Program-made: the position numbers and the translations under genes
In this document: positions 34,183-42,345 of the stretch, one piece after another
Layout of the letters: every line of letters starts with the position of its first letter
Position numbering within the stretch: the first letter of the stretch is position 1
Notes under the pieces: model-generated
Seen by the model: only the letters and a program-made list of their open reading frames with translations
Databases searched by the model: none
Told to the model about the DNA's origin: nothing
Assembly (NCBI GenBank): GCA_022842065.1
Contig: JALHQH010000009.1
Span: 68,243 to 132,242 of the forward strand
DNA from: Caldilineaceae bacterium
Lineage (GTDB): Bacteria; Chloroflexota; Anaerolineae; Caldilineales; Caldilineaceae
DNA: 64,000 nucleotides
Reading direction: 5' to 3'

Positions 34183-34911
34183 TTATCCCAGCCACTCGAC
34201 CAGAAAATCAATCAACAAAGTGGTACTTGCCTCCCCAACCGCCGCACTAGCATGACCACGGGGATCAATCCCCACCAACCCATAACAGGGATGCCCCTGG
34301 TAGCCATCGCCCATCCAGTTGACCTTTTCCGCCGGTCCGCCAATGTCATCATCCGGTTTCCCTTGAAGCGCGGCCATATTGACTAGCGGCGGATCGAGAT
34401 AGAGCATCGATGATGTCTCATATTTGGCGGCATGATCGCCATCAACGCCGGGCGCTTGATTCTCGATCAGGGTCAAGACGCGCATGGTGCCGCCGGCCTG
34501 CAGGTAAGTCTGGACGCCAGTATCCAAATATTGGCTGCGGTTGGGATAGTGGCCGGAGAGCAGAATTGCTTGCGTGTAGCCATCGCGTTCAAAGCCGTGC
34601 AGAAGCTCACTCACGATCTGTGCCATTGGCTCGGGGCTGACCATAAAGGAGTGGGGCCACTGGGTATGACCGCCGCCGGCCCCAAAGTAGATCGGTGGAT
34701 AGACCACACCGCCGGCGCTCTGGGCCAGCCCCACCAATTGCTCATGCGCTTTGAGCGCATCTAGCCCCACGGGATTGTGATAGCCGTGCCATTCCAGCGC
34801 GCCAAAGGGGAGGTAGATCGCTGACCGACGCGCCTTGGCCGCATCGATCTGCGCTGGGCGCATCCGTTCCAGGCGCACTTCGGTTGCCAGTTGATCGGTG
34901 AAGATCGCCAT
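34183..34911 (-). CDS. Creatininase-fold amidohydrolase family protein
   Basis: 242 aa. AGGAG lies 8 bases before ATG 34911. LPFGALEWHGYHNPVGLDAL carries the conserved E-W-H and Asp metal ligands, and the His/Glu of KAHE follows. YFGAGGGHTQWPHSF and LLSGHYPNRSQYLDT match the later family blocks, the latter with HYPN in place of the common HGGN. Members hydrolyse cyclic amides such as creatinine or modify formamide cofactors. The substrate is unknown. It is downstream of a Gfo/Idh gene on the same strand. Confidence 0.85.
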   Translation of the reverse strand: MAIFTDQLATEVRLERMRPAQIDAAKARRSAIYLPFGALEWHGYHNPVGLDALKAHEQLVGLAQSAGGVVYPPIYFGAGGGHTQWPHSFMVSPEPMAQIVSELLHGFERDGYTQAILLSGHYPNRSQYLDTGVQTYLQAGGTMRVLTLIENQAPGVDGDHAAKYETSSMLYLDPPLVNMAALQGKPDDDIGGPAEKVNWMGDGYQGHPCYGLVGIDPRGHASAAVGEASTTLLIDFLVEWLG

Positions 34912-34967
34912 TGCCTACGCTCCTATAAGAAGGCTAATCCAAACAAGTAATTTTACGAAGTGGGCTG

Positions 34968-35049
34968 TAAGCGATCCACGAAGACACACTAAGATACACG
35001 AAGAAAGGCCTTTCTTCGTGTATCTTAGTGTGTCTTCGTGGATCGCTTA
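34968..35049. repeat. Perfect 41-bp palindrome without loop
   Basis: The 82-bp stretch is an exact palindrome centred between 35008 and 35009 (core AAAGGCCTTT). The arms contain CACGAAGACACAC and ATACACGAAG words, which recur as single arms at 63359-63386 and, in the opposite sense, at 4990-5035. It lies 26 bases after the stop of the Gfo/Idh gene at 35075. Confidence 0.85.
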
Positions 35050-35074
35050 GATTTTGAAAATGCCTAAGTGCGAT

Positions 35075-36319
35075 TCACTCGCCACGATAACCTTGTTCCG
35101 CCCAAATTTTTTGCCCAAAGGCGATACTTTCCGCGCTCGGCTCAATCAGGCCGCGGATCGACGGGGGTGGTTGGCCGGGCGCAGCGTCTTGGGGCCAGGG
35201 CGACCAGTGATCGTCGGCGACCTGCCCCCGGCTGGCTTCGTCGCGGAAATCGGGTACTGCATAGGGCCGCCCTTCGTCCAGTGAACTCTTCCAGGCCAAG
35301 ATGCCCACGCTGCTCATGGCGACCCCGCGGTAGACATCCAGATAGGGTGGTTGGCCGCTGCGGATCGCGTTGGCAAAGTGGAAGTTGGTCCAGAAATCGC
35401 CGCCGCCGTGGCCGGCCTTGCGCGCCAGCTCGCCATGCTCGGGCCAGTCGGGCACATAGGTGCGCTCGGTGGGGGTGCCGGGTGGGCAATTCCACTCATC
35501 ATGCCAGACCCGGACTTGGCCAGGGCCATAATAGCCAGGACCACGGGTGATCTCCATCGCGCCGCCGGTGCCATGAAAGCGATACCAGTTGCTGTGCCCA
35601 GGCGTCCACAGCCCAAAGATCCGAAAGACCGCGCCATTGTCCATCCGACACAAAATCACGGAAGTCGGGTCATTATAGCGGGGCAGTTGGTCGGTCACTT
35701 CGGGCGCGGCGACGGTGAGGGCATTGACGGCGACCGGCATGGTATCGGTGATCATCATCAGCGGTGCCAGGGCGTGGGTACAATAGTAGGTGGCCGGCAG
35801 CCAGTTGCGCCAATGCTGCAACCCTGGCGAAATCTTTAGGATATCCGCCGGTGCCATGGGATGGTTATATTCACCCTCGGCATAGAGGACCCGCCCAATC
35901 TCGCCGGTGCGGTAGAGGCGCGCCATCTCCTGATTAAAGGCAGTGAAGGGGTAGTTCTCGGCAAACATGTAGATTTGGCCGGTCTCCTCCACGGCCCGAC
36001 AAAGCGCTACCCCTTCGGCCAGCGTCTTGTTGGCCGCGGTTTCGCTCATCACATGTTTGCCGGCGTGCAGCGCCTTGATCGCGAAGGGGGCATGTTCGGT
36101 GAAGTAATTGGCCAGAATCACCGCGTCCATGTCGTGTTCCAGAAAACGATCATAGTCGGTGTAGGTGGTCACGCCAAATTGTTTGCCGACCGCGTCCAAC
36201 TTCTCTTGCCACAGGTCACAAAGTGCCACCAATTCCATGCCGACTAGATCGGCCGCACGGGCAAAGCTCTGCCCGCGGCCCACGCCGATGACTCCGACGC
36301 GAATCTTTTTCGTATTCAT
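35075..36319 (-). CDS. Gfo/Idh/MocA family oxidoreductase
   Basis: 414 aa. GGAG is close upstream of ATG 36319, which overlaps the stop of a small remnant gene (ATGA). RVGVIGVGRGQSFARAA is the NAD-binding motif and ALCDL ends strand 2. KHVMSETAANKTLAEG replaces the usual E-K-P with SETAAN, so a canonical catalytic Lys is not obvious. GEYNHPM and a C-terminal GHGGGDFWTNFHFANAI follow. This last block is shared with the Gfo/Idh protein at 20367, showing they belong to the same subfamily. Substrate likely a sugar derivative. Confidence 0.88.
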   Translation of the reverse strand: MNTKKIRVGVIGVGRGQSFARAADLVGMELVALCDLWQEKLDAVGKQFGVTTYTDYDRFLEHDMDAVILANYFTEHAPFAIKALHAGKHVMSETAANKTLAEGVALCRAVEETGQIYMFAENYPFTAFNQEMARLYRTGEIGRVLYAEGEYNHPMAPADILKISPGLQHWRNWLPATYYCTHALAPLMMITDTMPVAVNALTVAAPEVTDQLPRYNDPTSVILCRMDNGAVFRIFGLWTPGHSNWYRFHGTGGAMEITRGPGYYGPGQVRVWHDEWNCPPGTPTERTYVPDWPEHGELARKAGHGGGDFWTNFHFANAIRSGQPPYLDVYRGVAMSSVGILAWKSSLDEGRPYAVPDFRDEASRGQVADDHWSPWPQDAAPGQPPPSIRGLIEPSAESIAFGQKIWAEQGYRGE

Positions 36320-36489
36320 TCTGTTATCTCCGTAACACCGGCTAATCCATTAAGCGTTACCACTAGCTGATTAAGGACATTGCGCCCAATAATGGCCTCT
36401 CCGTTCTGTTTATCTGCTACAGCTTCAATGCCGTAAACCTTTATCGCACCAATATGAACAATTAAAAGATGCAATTTATCAGTGGCCAT
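36316..36489 (-). pseudogene. Truncated clan-AA (retropepsin-like) aspartic protease
   Basis: 57 aa from ATG 36489. IVHIGAIKVYGIEAVA and EAIIGRNVLNQLVVTLNG match the C-terminal half of small bacterial retropepsin-like proteins, including the I-G-R-D/N-x-L-N block. The N-terminal half with the catalytic D-T/S-G is missing. It overlaps the upstream DUF5678-like gene by 11 bases and the downstream Gfo/Idh start by four. The pair is normally seen intact, so this copy is probably inactive. Confidence 0.5.
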
Positions 36490-36895
36490 TTTGAAAGCGT
36501 GGAGAGCGAAAGTAAAGCACTTCTGTCGGACTATCCTTGATCGGCGCGATCCAGACAAATTTGCCGGGATATTGTTGCCGCACACGCCGATAGAGGGCAA
36601 CTTGATCGGCACCGTTGTCGATCAGTTGCTCATTATAAATGGCAACGTAGGTTCCGACATATTGGGGATATAGCGTGGGGTACAGTCGTTGAAATGCTGC
36701 TGCCTCACGCGCCATTGCTGCCTCACGATGTTGGTCAGTCTCTCCACTTTCTTCCCCTTGCCTGCCTGCTTCTGCGGTCTCTTCTACCAACATAAGCAAC
36801 TCTTGCCAGATCGCTATATCAAGCACAACACTTTTCTTTGCGCCCGTATGATCGGTTATGTACTGTGCTGAATCCAATAACTCTGTAATCTTCAT
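36479..36895 (-). CDS. DUF5678-like protein with antitoxin-like N-terminus
   Basis: 138 aa. AAAGG precedes ATG 36895. The first 35 residues (QYITDHTGAKKSVVLDIAIW then QELLMLVEE) resemble Phd-type antitoxin N-termini. The C-terminal half, YPQYVGTYVAIYNEQLIDNG then YPGKFVWIAPI and LYFRSPR, matches DUF5678-like proteins. In Chloroflexota and Cyanobacteria such genes commonly precede a retropepsin-like gene, which here is truncated. Role unknown. Confidence 0.65.
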   Translation of the reverse strand: MKITELLDSAQYITDHTGAKKSVVLDIAIWQELLMLVEETAEAGRQGEESGETDQHREAAMAREAAAFQRLYPTLYPQYVGTYVAIYNEQLIDNGADQVALYRRVRQQYPGKFVWIAPIKDSPTEVLYFRSPRFQNGH

Positions 36896-36923
36896 ATGAT
36901 TGACCTTTGCTGTACAATACCTG

Positions 36924-37985
36924 TCATCCTAATTTTCTGCCATCTCTACCACCACCACTACCCGCATAGGGTTCGCCAGGGGTCCAATCGGGTTCGGCTG
37001 GTGGCGTAAATTCGGTAAAGGGAAAGGTGACTTTACAGCGGTGGCGGCTGGACAGATAGGCTGCCTCACAAATCTCCAGCGCCAGCAGTGAACTTTCGGG
37101 GATGGTGTAATCCAACCCCTCACCATCGATCATCGCCGCCAATCGCTCCAGGTGGCGTTGATGGCGCGTGGTCGTCGCTTCCGGTGGGATGATCGTCTGG
37201 CCCGTGGGGAATTCGGCGTTGACGATCCGATATTCGTTTTCCCAGCCCCAGAATTCAATCAGACCGTGCGTCCCGACCAGGCGGAAGAGCGTATTTTTGC
37301 CCGCCTGGTTGATCATAATCTCGTCGCCAATGTTCATGACGACGCGAATCCCGCTCTTGGTCTGCCCATAGGTGACCGCCGTTGTCTCCACCTGCATGCC
37401 ATCGCGATAAGTGCGCGTGCTGGCCTCGGCGAGTGCCATCACATAGTCCATCGGCTCGTTATTCGTCAACCGCACAAAGAAGTTGAGCCAGTGAATGCCG
37501 GCATTGATAATGTCCCAGCGCGTATTCTGAATCTCCACCAACTTGAGCGCGCCGATCTCGCCCCGTTGAACCCGCGCAATAATCTCCAGCGGGGTCTCGC
37601 TGACCACTAGGCCGTGGGGCACCACCATCGGCAAGCCCCTGGCCTGGATGGCTGCCAGAATGCGTTGCCCCGATGCTGCGGTGTGTCCCAGCGGTTTTTC
37701 CACTAGAATGCCCTTGAGTGGCAATTGCAATGCTGCCATTGTCACCGCTTCATGCGAAGGGGGATAGGTGCTGACGCAGACCACATCGGTGGGCGCGGCG
37801 GCAAAAAGTTCTTCGTGACTGGCATAGGTTTGAATGCCGGGAAAGCGTTGTTGCGCCTGGGCGCGGACGGCGGGGTTCAGATCAGCCATCGCGACCAGGT
37901 GAAAGCGCGGGGAGGCGTCCAGCGCGGCCATGCTTAGGGTGCCCCCTGCGCCGCCGCCGACCACACTGGCACTGTATTGGTTCAT
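36924..37985 (-). CDS. Gfo/Idh/MocA family oxidoreductase
   Basis: 353 aa from ATG 37985, with GAGG upstream. NAD-binding motif SVVGGGAGGTLSMAAL, MADLNP, and the catalytic GILVEKPLGHTAASGQRIL with the E-K-P triad (about 95-97). The C-terminal domain carries NAGIHWLNFFVRL with the active-site His. It starts 16 bp after the zinc-ribbon gene, so both are in one operon with the unknown gene at 38439 and two PhyH genes. Confidence 0.9.
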   Translation of the reverse strand: MNQYSASVVGGGAGGTLSMAALDASPRFHLVAMADLNPAVRAQAQQRFPGIQTYASHEELFAAAPTDVVCVSTYPPSHEAVTMAALQLPLKGILVEKPLGHTAASGQRILAAIQARGLPMVVPHGLVVSETPLEIIARVQRGEIGALKLVEIQNTRWDIINAGIHWLNFFVRLTNNEPMDYVMALAEASTRTYRDGMQVETTAVTYGQTKSGIRVVMNIGDEIMINQAGKNTLFRLVGTHGLIEFWGWENEYRIVNAEFPTGQTIIPPEATTTRHQRHLERLAAMIDGEGLDYTIPESSLLALEICEAAYLSSRHRCKVTFPFTEFTPPAEPDWTPGEPYAGSGGGRDGRKLG

Positions 37986-38001
37986 AGTGAAAACCTCGAT
38001 C

Positions 38002-38265
38002 TCACTCCGCGCTGACCTTGGGAATCGCCAACCCGCAATTGAGGCAGGCCGGTGCGCCCGCTGGTGGCAACGGTTGTCCACAGCCAGGGCATGCCGTGGT
38101 CATCCGTGTGCCACAGTAGGCACAATATTGCCAATGGGGATCAATTTCTTCCTGACAGGCCGAACACTCCAGCATAAATTCTTGAAATTGTTGCCGTTGC
38201 TTGAGCAGCAAGACATCGTGCGCTTGAAGGTCTGATTGATTTTGTGGTGTTGAATCCTGGCTCAT
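38002..38265 (-). CDS. Small double zinc-ribbon protein
   Basis: 87 aa from ATG 38265 behind GGGAGAG. Four Cys pairs are present: CSACQEEI, CAYCGTR, CPGCGQP and CLNCG, forming two zinc ribbons. The N-terminal 25 residues are polar and helical. Such proteins may bind nucleic acid or protein partners. No specific function can be given. It lies between two catabolic genes in the same direction. Confidence 0.75.
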   Translation of the reverse strand: MSQDSTPQNQSDLQAHDVLLLKQRQQFQEFMLECSACQEEIDPHWQYCAYCGTRMTTACPGCGQPLPPAGAPACLNCGLAIPKVSAE

Positions 38266-38438
38266 GTTAGCTCTCCCTTTAGACAAATGCTCTCAGCAGC
38301 AGATTTACACAATGGCCGTCGTAGCGACACGATCGTTCGTGTCGTTACGACTGGTTACCTAAGTTCTACCGTCTCAATGTGTGTTTGCTATACTAGCAGT
38401 ACGGATACAATCTGACAAAAACAAAATAGCGCTTAATC

Positions 38439-39629
38439 TCAGGCAAACGGTTGTAACGCTGGGCTGCGCGGTCGCCCTCCAGTTGGCCGCCAGGGCACTT
38501 GCGCCGCCGGCTGATAGGCAACCGCCAGCTGGGGTGTCTCCAACCGGATATGCCCTTGATAGCGCGAATCAAGCGCGGCTTCGAGCACGCCGGTGGTGAG
38601 CAAGGTGCGCTCAACCGGGTAGCTGGGCTGCCCGGTGACAAACATCTCTTCCATGTTGAGGCTCAGATAGCTGAAGTGGGCATGGGGTGGGCCGGGTGCC
38701 AGGTAGAATTCGGTGGCCAGAATTTCCCCATTGACTCGGGCCGCATAGGCCAGATCCTCGACGTAACCGCTGAGCATCAGCGCGGCGCCGCGGCAGCCGT
38801 CACGGTACTCAACCAGAAAGAGCGCAGGGTTGGGACAATGTTCCTCCATGGTGCCGGGCGGGCGCTTTTCAATCGCTGCACAGGCAGCGGCCGCCAGCTC
38901 ATAGGACCAGAGTCCCGCTGCGGCGGCGTCCCAGACCGCCTGCCCTTCCAGACAGGTGACCGCGGCGACCCCGGTTTCGCCCTGCCCACCCTGGCCATTG
39001 CCCCGCCGCTCAACCATACATTGTAAGGTCTCCAGCGTGTGAAAGCCGTAGATGTCCAGCCCGCTAAAACCAATCGCCACCGCTTCTTGGATCGGCGTAC
39101 CGAGGGGGTGTTCCAGCCAAGGGTTGCGCCAGCCTAAGGGCAAGGAAGAACCGGCCATAAAGGGTACTTTCAACTGCACGGCGCGGTCGTACATCCACTT
39201 GGCATCGTGCCAGTTGTAGGAGAGATGTTTGTCGTTAAAGATCGGCACACTGCGCCCACTTGTCGCAAAGACGCCGCAGATCTGCTCCATAAAGTACTTG
39301 CGCGGGTAGAGGTGCTGCGCCTTCTCATTCCACGCATAGTCGCCATGCTCACCGATCAGGATCACCCCGTCGACGGCCAGCTGATCACCCCCCAAGGTCA
39401 GCGCTTTGACGATGCTGGGGTAGAGCGGCACGTTGAACGCGGCGCTCAGCCCCCGGCTCAGGTCATTATCGGGGAATTGATCCACATACATGGATACCAC
39501 CTGGGTGCGCGGCGGGATCAGGCCCTCGTCGGTGGGGAAACCCTTGAGAAACTTGGTGACCACCACATCGGCATGCGAGTTGGGGCGATATTCGGTGATA
39601 ATCGCTGCGATCTTTCGTGGCTGGCTCAT
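38439..39629 (-). CDS. Conserved protein of unknown function, coupled to PhyH
   Basis: 396 aa. ATG 39629 overlaps the PhyH stop (ATGA), so translation is coupled. The N-terminus KIAAIITEYRPNSHADVVV looks like an alpha/beta nucleotide- or sugar-binding fold, and EHGDYAWNEKAQHLYPRKYF, FNDKHLSYNWHDAKWM and MAGSSLPLGWRNPWLEHPLG are strongly patterned blocks rich in His, Asp and Trp. I recognise it only as a conserved hypothetical family that accompanies Gfo/Idh and PhyH genes. The His/Asp-rich blocks suggest an enzyme. No family name is assigned. Confidence 0.75.
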   Translation of the reverse strand: MSQPRKIAAIITEYRPNSHADVVVTKFLKGFPTDEGLIPPRTQVVSMYVDQFPDNDLSRGLSAAFNVPLYPSIVKALTLGGDQLAVDGVILIGEHGDYAWNEKAQHLYPRKYFMEQICGVFATSGRSVPIFNDKHLSYNWHDAKWMYDRAVQLKVPFMAGSSLPLGWRNPWLEHPLGTPIQEAVAIGFSGLDIYGFHTLETLQCMVERRGNGQGGQGETGVAAVTCLEGQAVWDAAAAGLWSYELAAAACAAIEKRPPGTMEEHCPNPALFLVEYRDGCRGAALMLSGYVEDLAYAARVNGEILATEFYLAPGPPHAHFSYLSLNMEEMFVTGQPSYPVERTLLTTGVLEAALDSRYQGHIRLETPQLAVAYQPAAQVPWRPTGGRPRSPALQPFA

Positions 39630-40528
39630 GCGTTTGCCTCGGCAACGTGGTTGATTTGATGTTCTGGTTGTTTCGCCAACCAGTCGGCCAGGGTGGCGAC
39701 CCGTTCGGGAAAGCGATAGCTGCGCGCCAGGAAGCCGACGCCATGTTGCTGCATCGGATCTTGATCGGTCGGTTGGTAGCGCAGATCCAGGCTCCAGCGT
39801 ACCTGGTTGGAACGGTTGGGGGTAGACATATGGATACAGCGGTCGTTAAAGAGAATTGCCCCGCCGGCCTTGATCGGTAGGGGCACTGCTTCGTGTTCTG
39901 GACCCAGATGATCGAAGTCAACCTCGGTGTAGCCGGTGCCGGTATAACTCTCTTTATGCCAGGAGAGCACTTTTTGTCGGTGGGTGCGCGGCATAATGTG
40001 CAGGCAACCATTTTCCAAGTTGGCATCGACGAGGGGCAGCCAGACGGTGATCACTGGGTTGGCGTTGGCATCGGGCCAATAGGATTTATCCTGATGCCAG
40101 GGGACCGCACCGGCGGCCACGTTGGGTACCTTGGGGCGGGTGTTATAGACCGGGTTGGCAAAGATCTCGCCGCCGATCAGCGACTCGACGGCGTCCAAGA
40201 TTTTGGGATTGGCCATAATGTCGTAATAGCCTGGCAGTCGATCACGCCAACTGCGGCCAAATTGCAGAAACTCTTGGTCGGTGCGATCTTGAAAGAGTTC
40301 GGCTAGCCGGTATTCAAAGGGACGATCGGCGCGTTTGTCGGTAATCAGGCCGGCCCCATAGAGCACATCGGCAATCGTATCGACCTTTGCCATCATCGCC
40401 GCTTTGACCGCGGCCAGATCCGCCGCGGTCAATAGATTTTCTAAGACCAAATAGCCTTCCACATCATAAAATTTGACCTGCTCATCGGTCAGGCTGCCGC
40501 CATGATCGGCGCGATACGTATCCAACAT
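39626..40528 (-). CDS. Phytanoyl-CoA dioxygenase (PhyH) family protein
   Basis: 300 aa from ATG 40528, with AAGGAG 11 bases upstream. FYDVEGYLVLENLLTAADLA is the PhyH opening. WHQDKSYW gives the H-x-D ligands, and NGCLHIMPRTHRQKVLSWH the conserved middle block. GGAILFNDRCIHMSTPNRS provides the distal His, followed by RWSLDLRYQ with the 2-oxoglutarate Arg. It is coupled to the unknown gene downstream and preceded by another PhyH gene, so two related hydroxylations may act in sequence. Confidence 0.92.
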   Translation of the reverse strand: MLDTYRADHGGSLTDEQVKFYDVEGYLVLENLLTAADLAAVKAAMMAKVDTIADVLYGAGLITDKRADRPFEYRLAELFQDRTDQEFLQFGRSWRDRLPGYYDIMANPKILDAVESLIGGEIFANPVYNTRPKVPNVAAGAVPWHQDKSYWPDANANPVITVWLPLVDANLENGCLHIMPRTHRQKVLSWHKESYTGTGYTEVDFDHLGPEHEAVPLPIKAGGAILFNDRCIHMSTPNRSNQVRWSLDLRYQPTDQDPMQQHGVGFLARSYRFPERVATLADWLAKQPEHQINHVAEANA

Positions 40529-40629
40529 CAGTGATTGTGCTCCTTGTTTGCTGATTGCGCCACGAAGAGCCACGCAGAAAAGCACCCCCTGTGTGTGGCG
40601 TCGTGGCGCGTTTCAATGTTGATATCGTT

Positions 40630-41463
40630 TTAGGCGGCCTGATGCTGCCCTTCCGGGCTCCGATCCGCTTTGGGATCGAGAAAGGCGACATTGCTCTCAT
40701 CATCTTCAAAACGTTTCATCCCGACCGCTTTGATGGCGCTGTCCGGTACCTTATGTAGCGGCGTGTAGCTAGGGTGGTGGGCCTCGCGATAGGGATCGTT
40801 GCGCGCTGCGTTATAGCAGCAGATGAGCGACCAGCGCGCATTGTCCGAGCGGTTCTGATCTGAACGATGCAGCAAGTTGCAATGAAAAAAGAGGGCGTCG
40901 CCCGGTGCCATCTCACAGTAGACCAATTCTAGCCGTTTTTTGGCTTCTTCCACGCGTTCAAGATCGGCTCCGGCCTGCTCCCCTGTTAACGCATGGGTAA
41001 TGCGCCCCATGTGGTGCGACCCCTTTAGCACCTGCATACAGCCATTTTCACGCGTCGCCGGATCGACCGCAATCGACATGCTCGACATTAGCGGGTAGAG
41101 CACATTGTTTTCGTACCAATAGCCATAATCCTGGTGCCAGGTCCAAGCCCCACCAACCTTGGCATCCTTCAGGATCATCTTCGAATGATAGTGGTAGACC
41201 TCCCCTTCGAGCAGTTGCTCCATCGCGTCGACGGTGCGGTTGCAGCGCGCAAACATGCCATAAATGCCGTTCCCCGGATGGTTCCAGAGCGATAGGCGGA
41301 CGGTCCCCCCTTCGCCATCGGCGCGGCCAAAGGATTGTTGATCCAACTGCCGGTCTGCCACTGCGGTACGCTGGAGCAGGTCGATCTCTTCGGCGTCGAA
41401 GAGCGCCCGGACAATCAGATAGCCGTCGCGATGGTAAGCATTGATCTGTTCTGGTGTAAGCAT
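40630..41463 (-). CDS. Phytanoyl-CoA dioxygenase (PhyH) family protein
   Basis: 277 aa. AAGGAG precedes ATG 41463. INAYHRDGYLIVRALFDAEE opens the fold. WTWHQDYGYW carries H-x-D, NGCMQVLKGSHHMGRITH is the middle block, and GDALFFHCNLLHRSDQNRS has the distal His followed by RWSLICCYN with the Arg. It is the first gene of the operon that runs through the second PhyH, the unknown protein, the zinc ribbon and Gfo/Idh to about 36924. Confidence 0.92.
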   Translation of the reverse strand: MLTPEQINAYHRDGYLIVRALFDAEEIDLLQRTAVADRQLDQQSFGRADGEGGTVRLSLWNHPGNGIYGMFARCNRTVDAMEQLLEGEVYHYHSKMILKDAKVGGAWTWHQDYGYWYENNVLYPLMSSMSIAVDPATRENGCMQVLKGSHHMGRITHALTGEQAGADLERVEEAKKRLELVYCEMAPGDALFFHCNLLHRSDQNRSDNARWSLICCYNAARNDPYREAHHPSYTPLHKVPDSAIKAVGMKRFEDDESNVAFLDPKADRSPEGQHQAA

Positions 41464-41584
41464 GGTAAGGGCTCCTTATGGAAAAAGTGAGGTAGTGCGG
41501 AAAGCGAGCTTGTGGTAATATTGCGTATGGTAGCAGGCTGCCCCCGATTTTACAAGCTGCATTTTTGATTACACCAGTAACGCA

Positions 41585-41631
41585 GTGGTTAAAACCACGC
41601 GCTACCCAAACAAAGCCTGCCTGTGCAGGCT
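41585..41631. repeat. Two small hairpins upstream of rraA
   Basis: GTGGTT-AA-AACCAC (41585-41598) and AGCCTGC-CTGT-GCAGGCT (41614-41631). They lie between the divergent PhyH and RraA genes and may overlap promoter elements. Confidence 0.4.
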
Positions 41632-41664
41632 ACTCATCCCTACCGCCAAACAGAAGAGAACCCT

Positions 41665-42330
41665 ATGAACCGTGTCAGCCAGGAAACCATTGATGGCCTA
41701 CGGGCCTTTGATTCAGCCACCATCTTCAACGCCTTGGTGCGCCACGGTGGCTTGCCCAACGAAGAGTACACCGATCACACCATCCGCTGCCTGAGCCCCG
41801 AATTGGGGACGGTGGTGGGTTATGCCGTCACCGCCGAGGTGACCACGAATGATCCCGATTCACCGGCCCTACCCTGGGCCGACTATTATGAAGTGCTGGA
41901 AGCGACGCCTGGGCCACTCGTTGCGGTGCTGCGCGATGTCGATGCCCGCGCCGGGCGTGGGGCCAGCTTTGGTGACGGCATGGCGACCCTCCACCAGCGA
42001 CTAGGGGTGGTCGGTGCGATTGTGGAAGGCACTGTGCGCGACCTGGTCGGCATTCGTCGTGTCGGGTTGCCGATCTGGGCGTGGGGTACCGTGCCCGGTC
42101 ACGGCGTTTTCAACCTGACCCGGATCAACACGCCGGTGACCGTGGGTCAACTGCGCATCCGCCCCGGCGACCTGATCTTGGCCGATAGTGACGGCTGCGT
42201 GCGCATCCCCATCGGTGAGGCGGAGACCATTCTGCGCCTCGCCCACGAGGTGCGCGCTATGGAAGCCGAGATCTTCGACTTCTACCTGTCACCCCAATTT
42301 AGTGTGGCCGCGATGCGCGCCCGCCGTTGA
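41665..42330 (+). CDS. RraA-family protein (4-hydroxy-4-methyl-2-oxoglutarate aldolase-like)
   Basis: 221 aa from ATG 41665, with AGAAGAG upstream. FDSATIFNALVRHGG opens the fold. GASFGDGMATLHQRLGVVGA carries the G-x-x-x-G-D-x-x-A block, and GTVRDLVGIRRVGLPIWAWG contains the conserved Arg-Asp that bind metal and substrate. RPGDLILADSDGCVRIP follows with the second Asp. Members cleave or decarboxylate oxaloacetate-like acids; true RNase E inhibitors are a different branch. It is followed 15 bp later by an ABC exporter. Confidence 0.88.
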   Translation: MNRVSQETIDGLRAFDSATIFNALVRHGGLPNEEYTDHTIRCLSPELGTVVGYAVTAEVTTNDPDSPALPWADYYEVLEATPGPLVAVLRDVDARAGRGASFGDGMATLHQRLGVVGAIVEGTVRDLVGIRRVGLPIWAWGTVPGHGVFNLTRINTPVTVGQLRIRPGDLILADSDGCVRIPIGEAETILRLAHEVRAMEAEIFDFYLSPQFSVAAMRARR

Positions 42331-42345
42331 GAAGGTGGTGAACCC

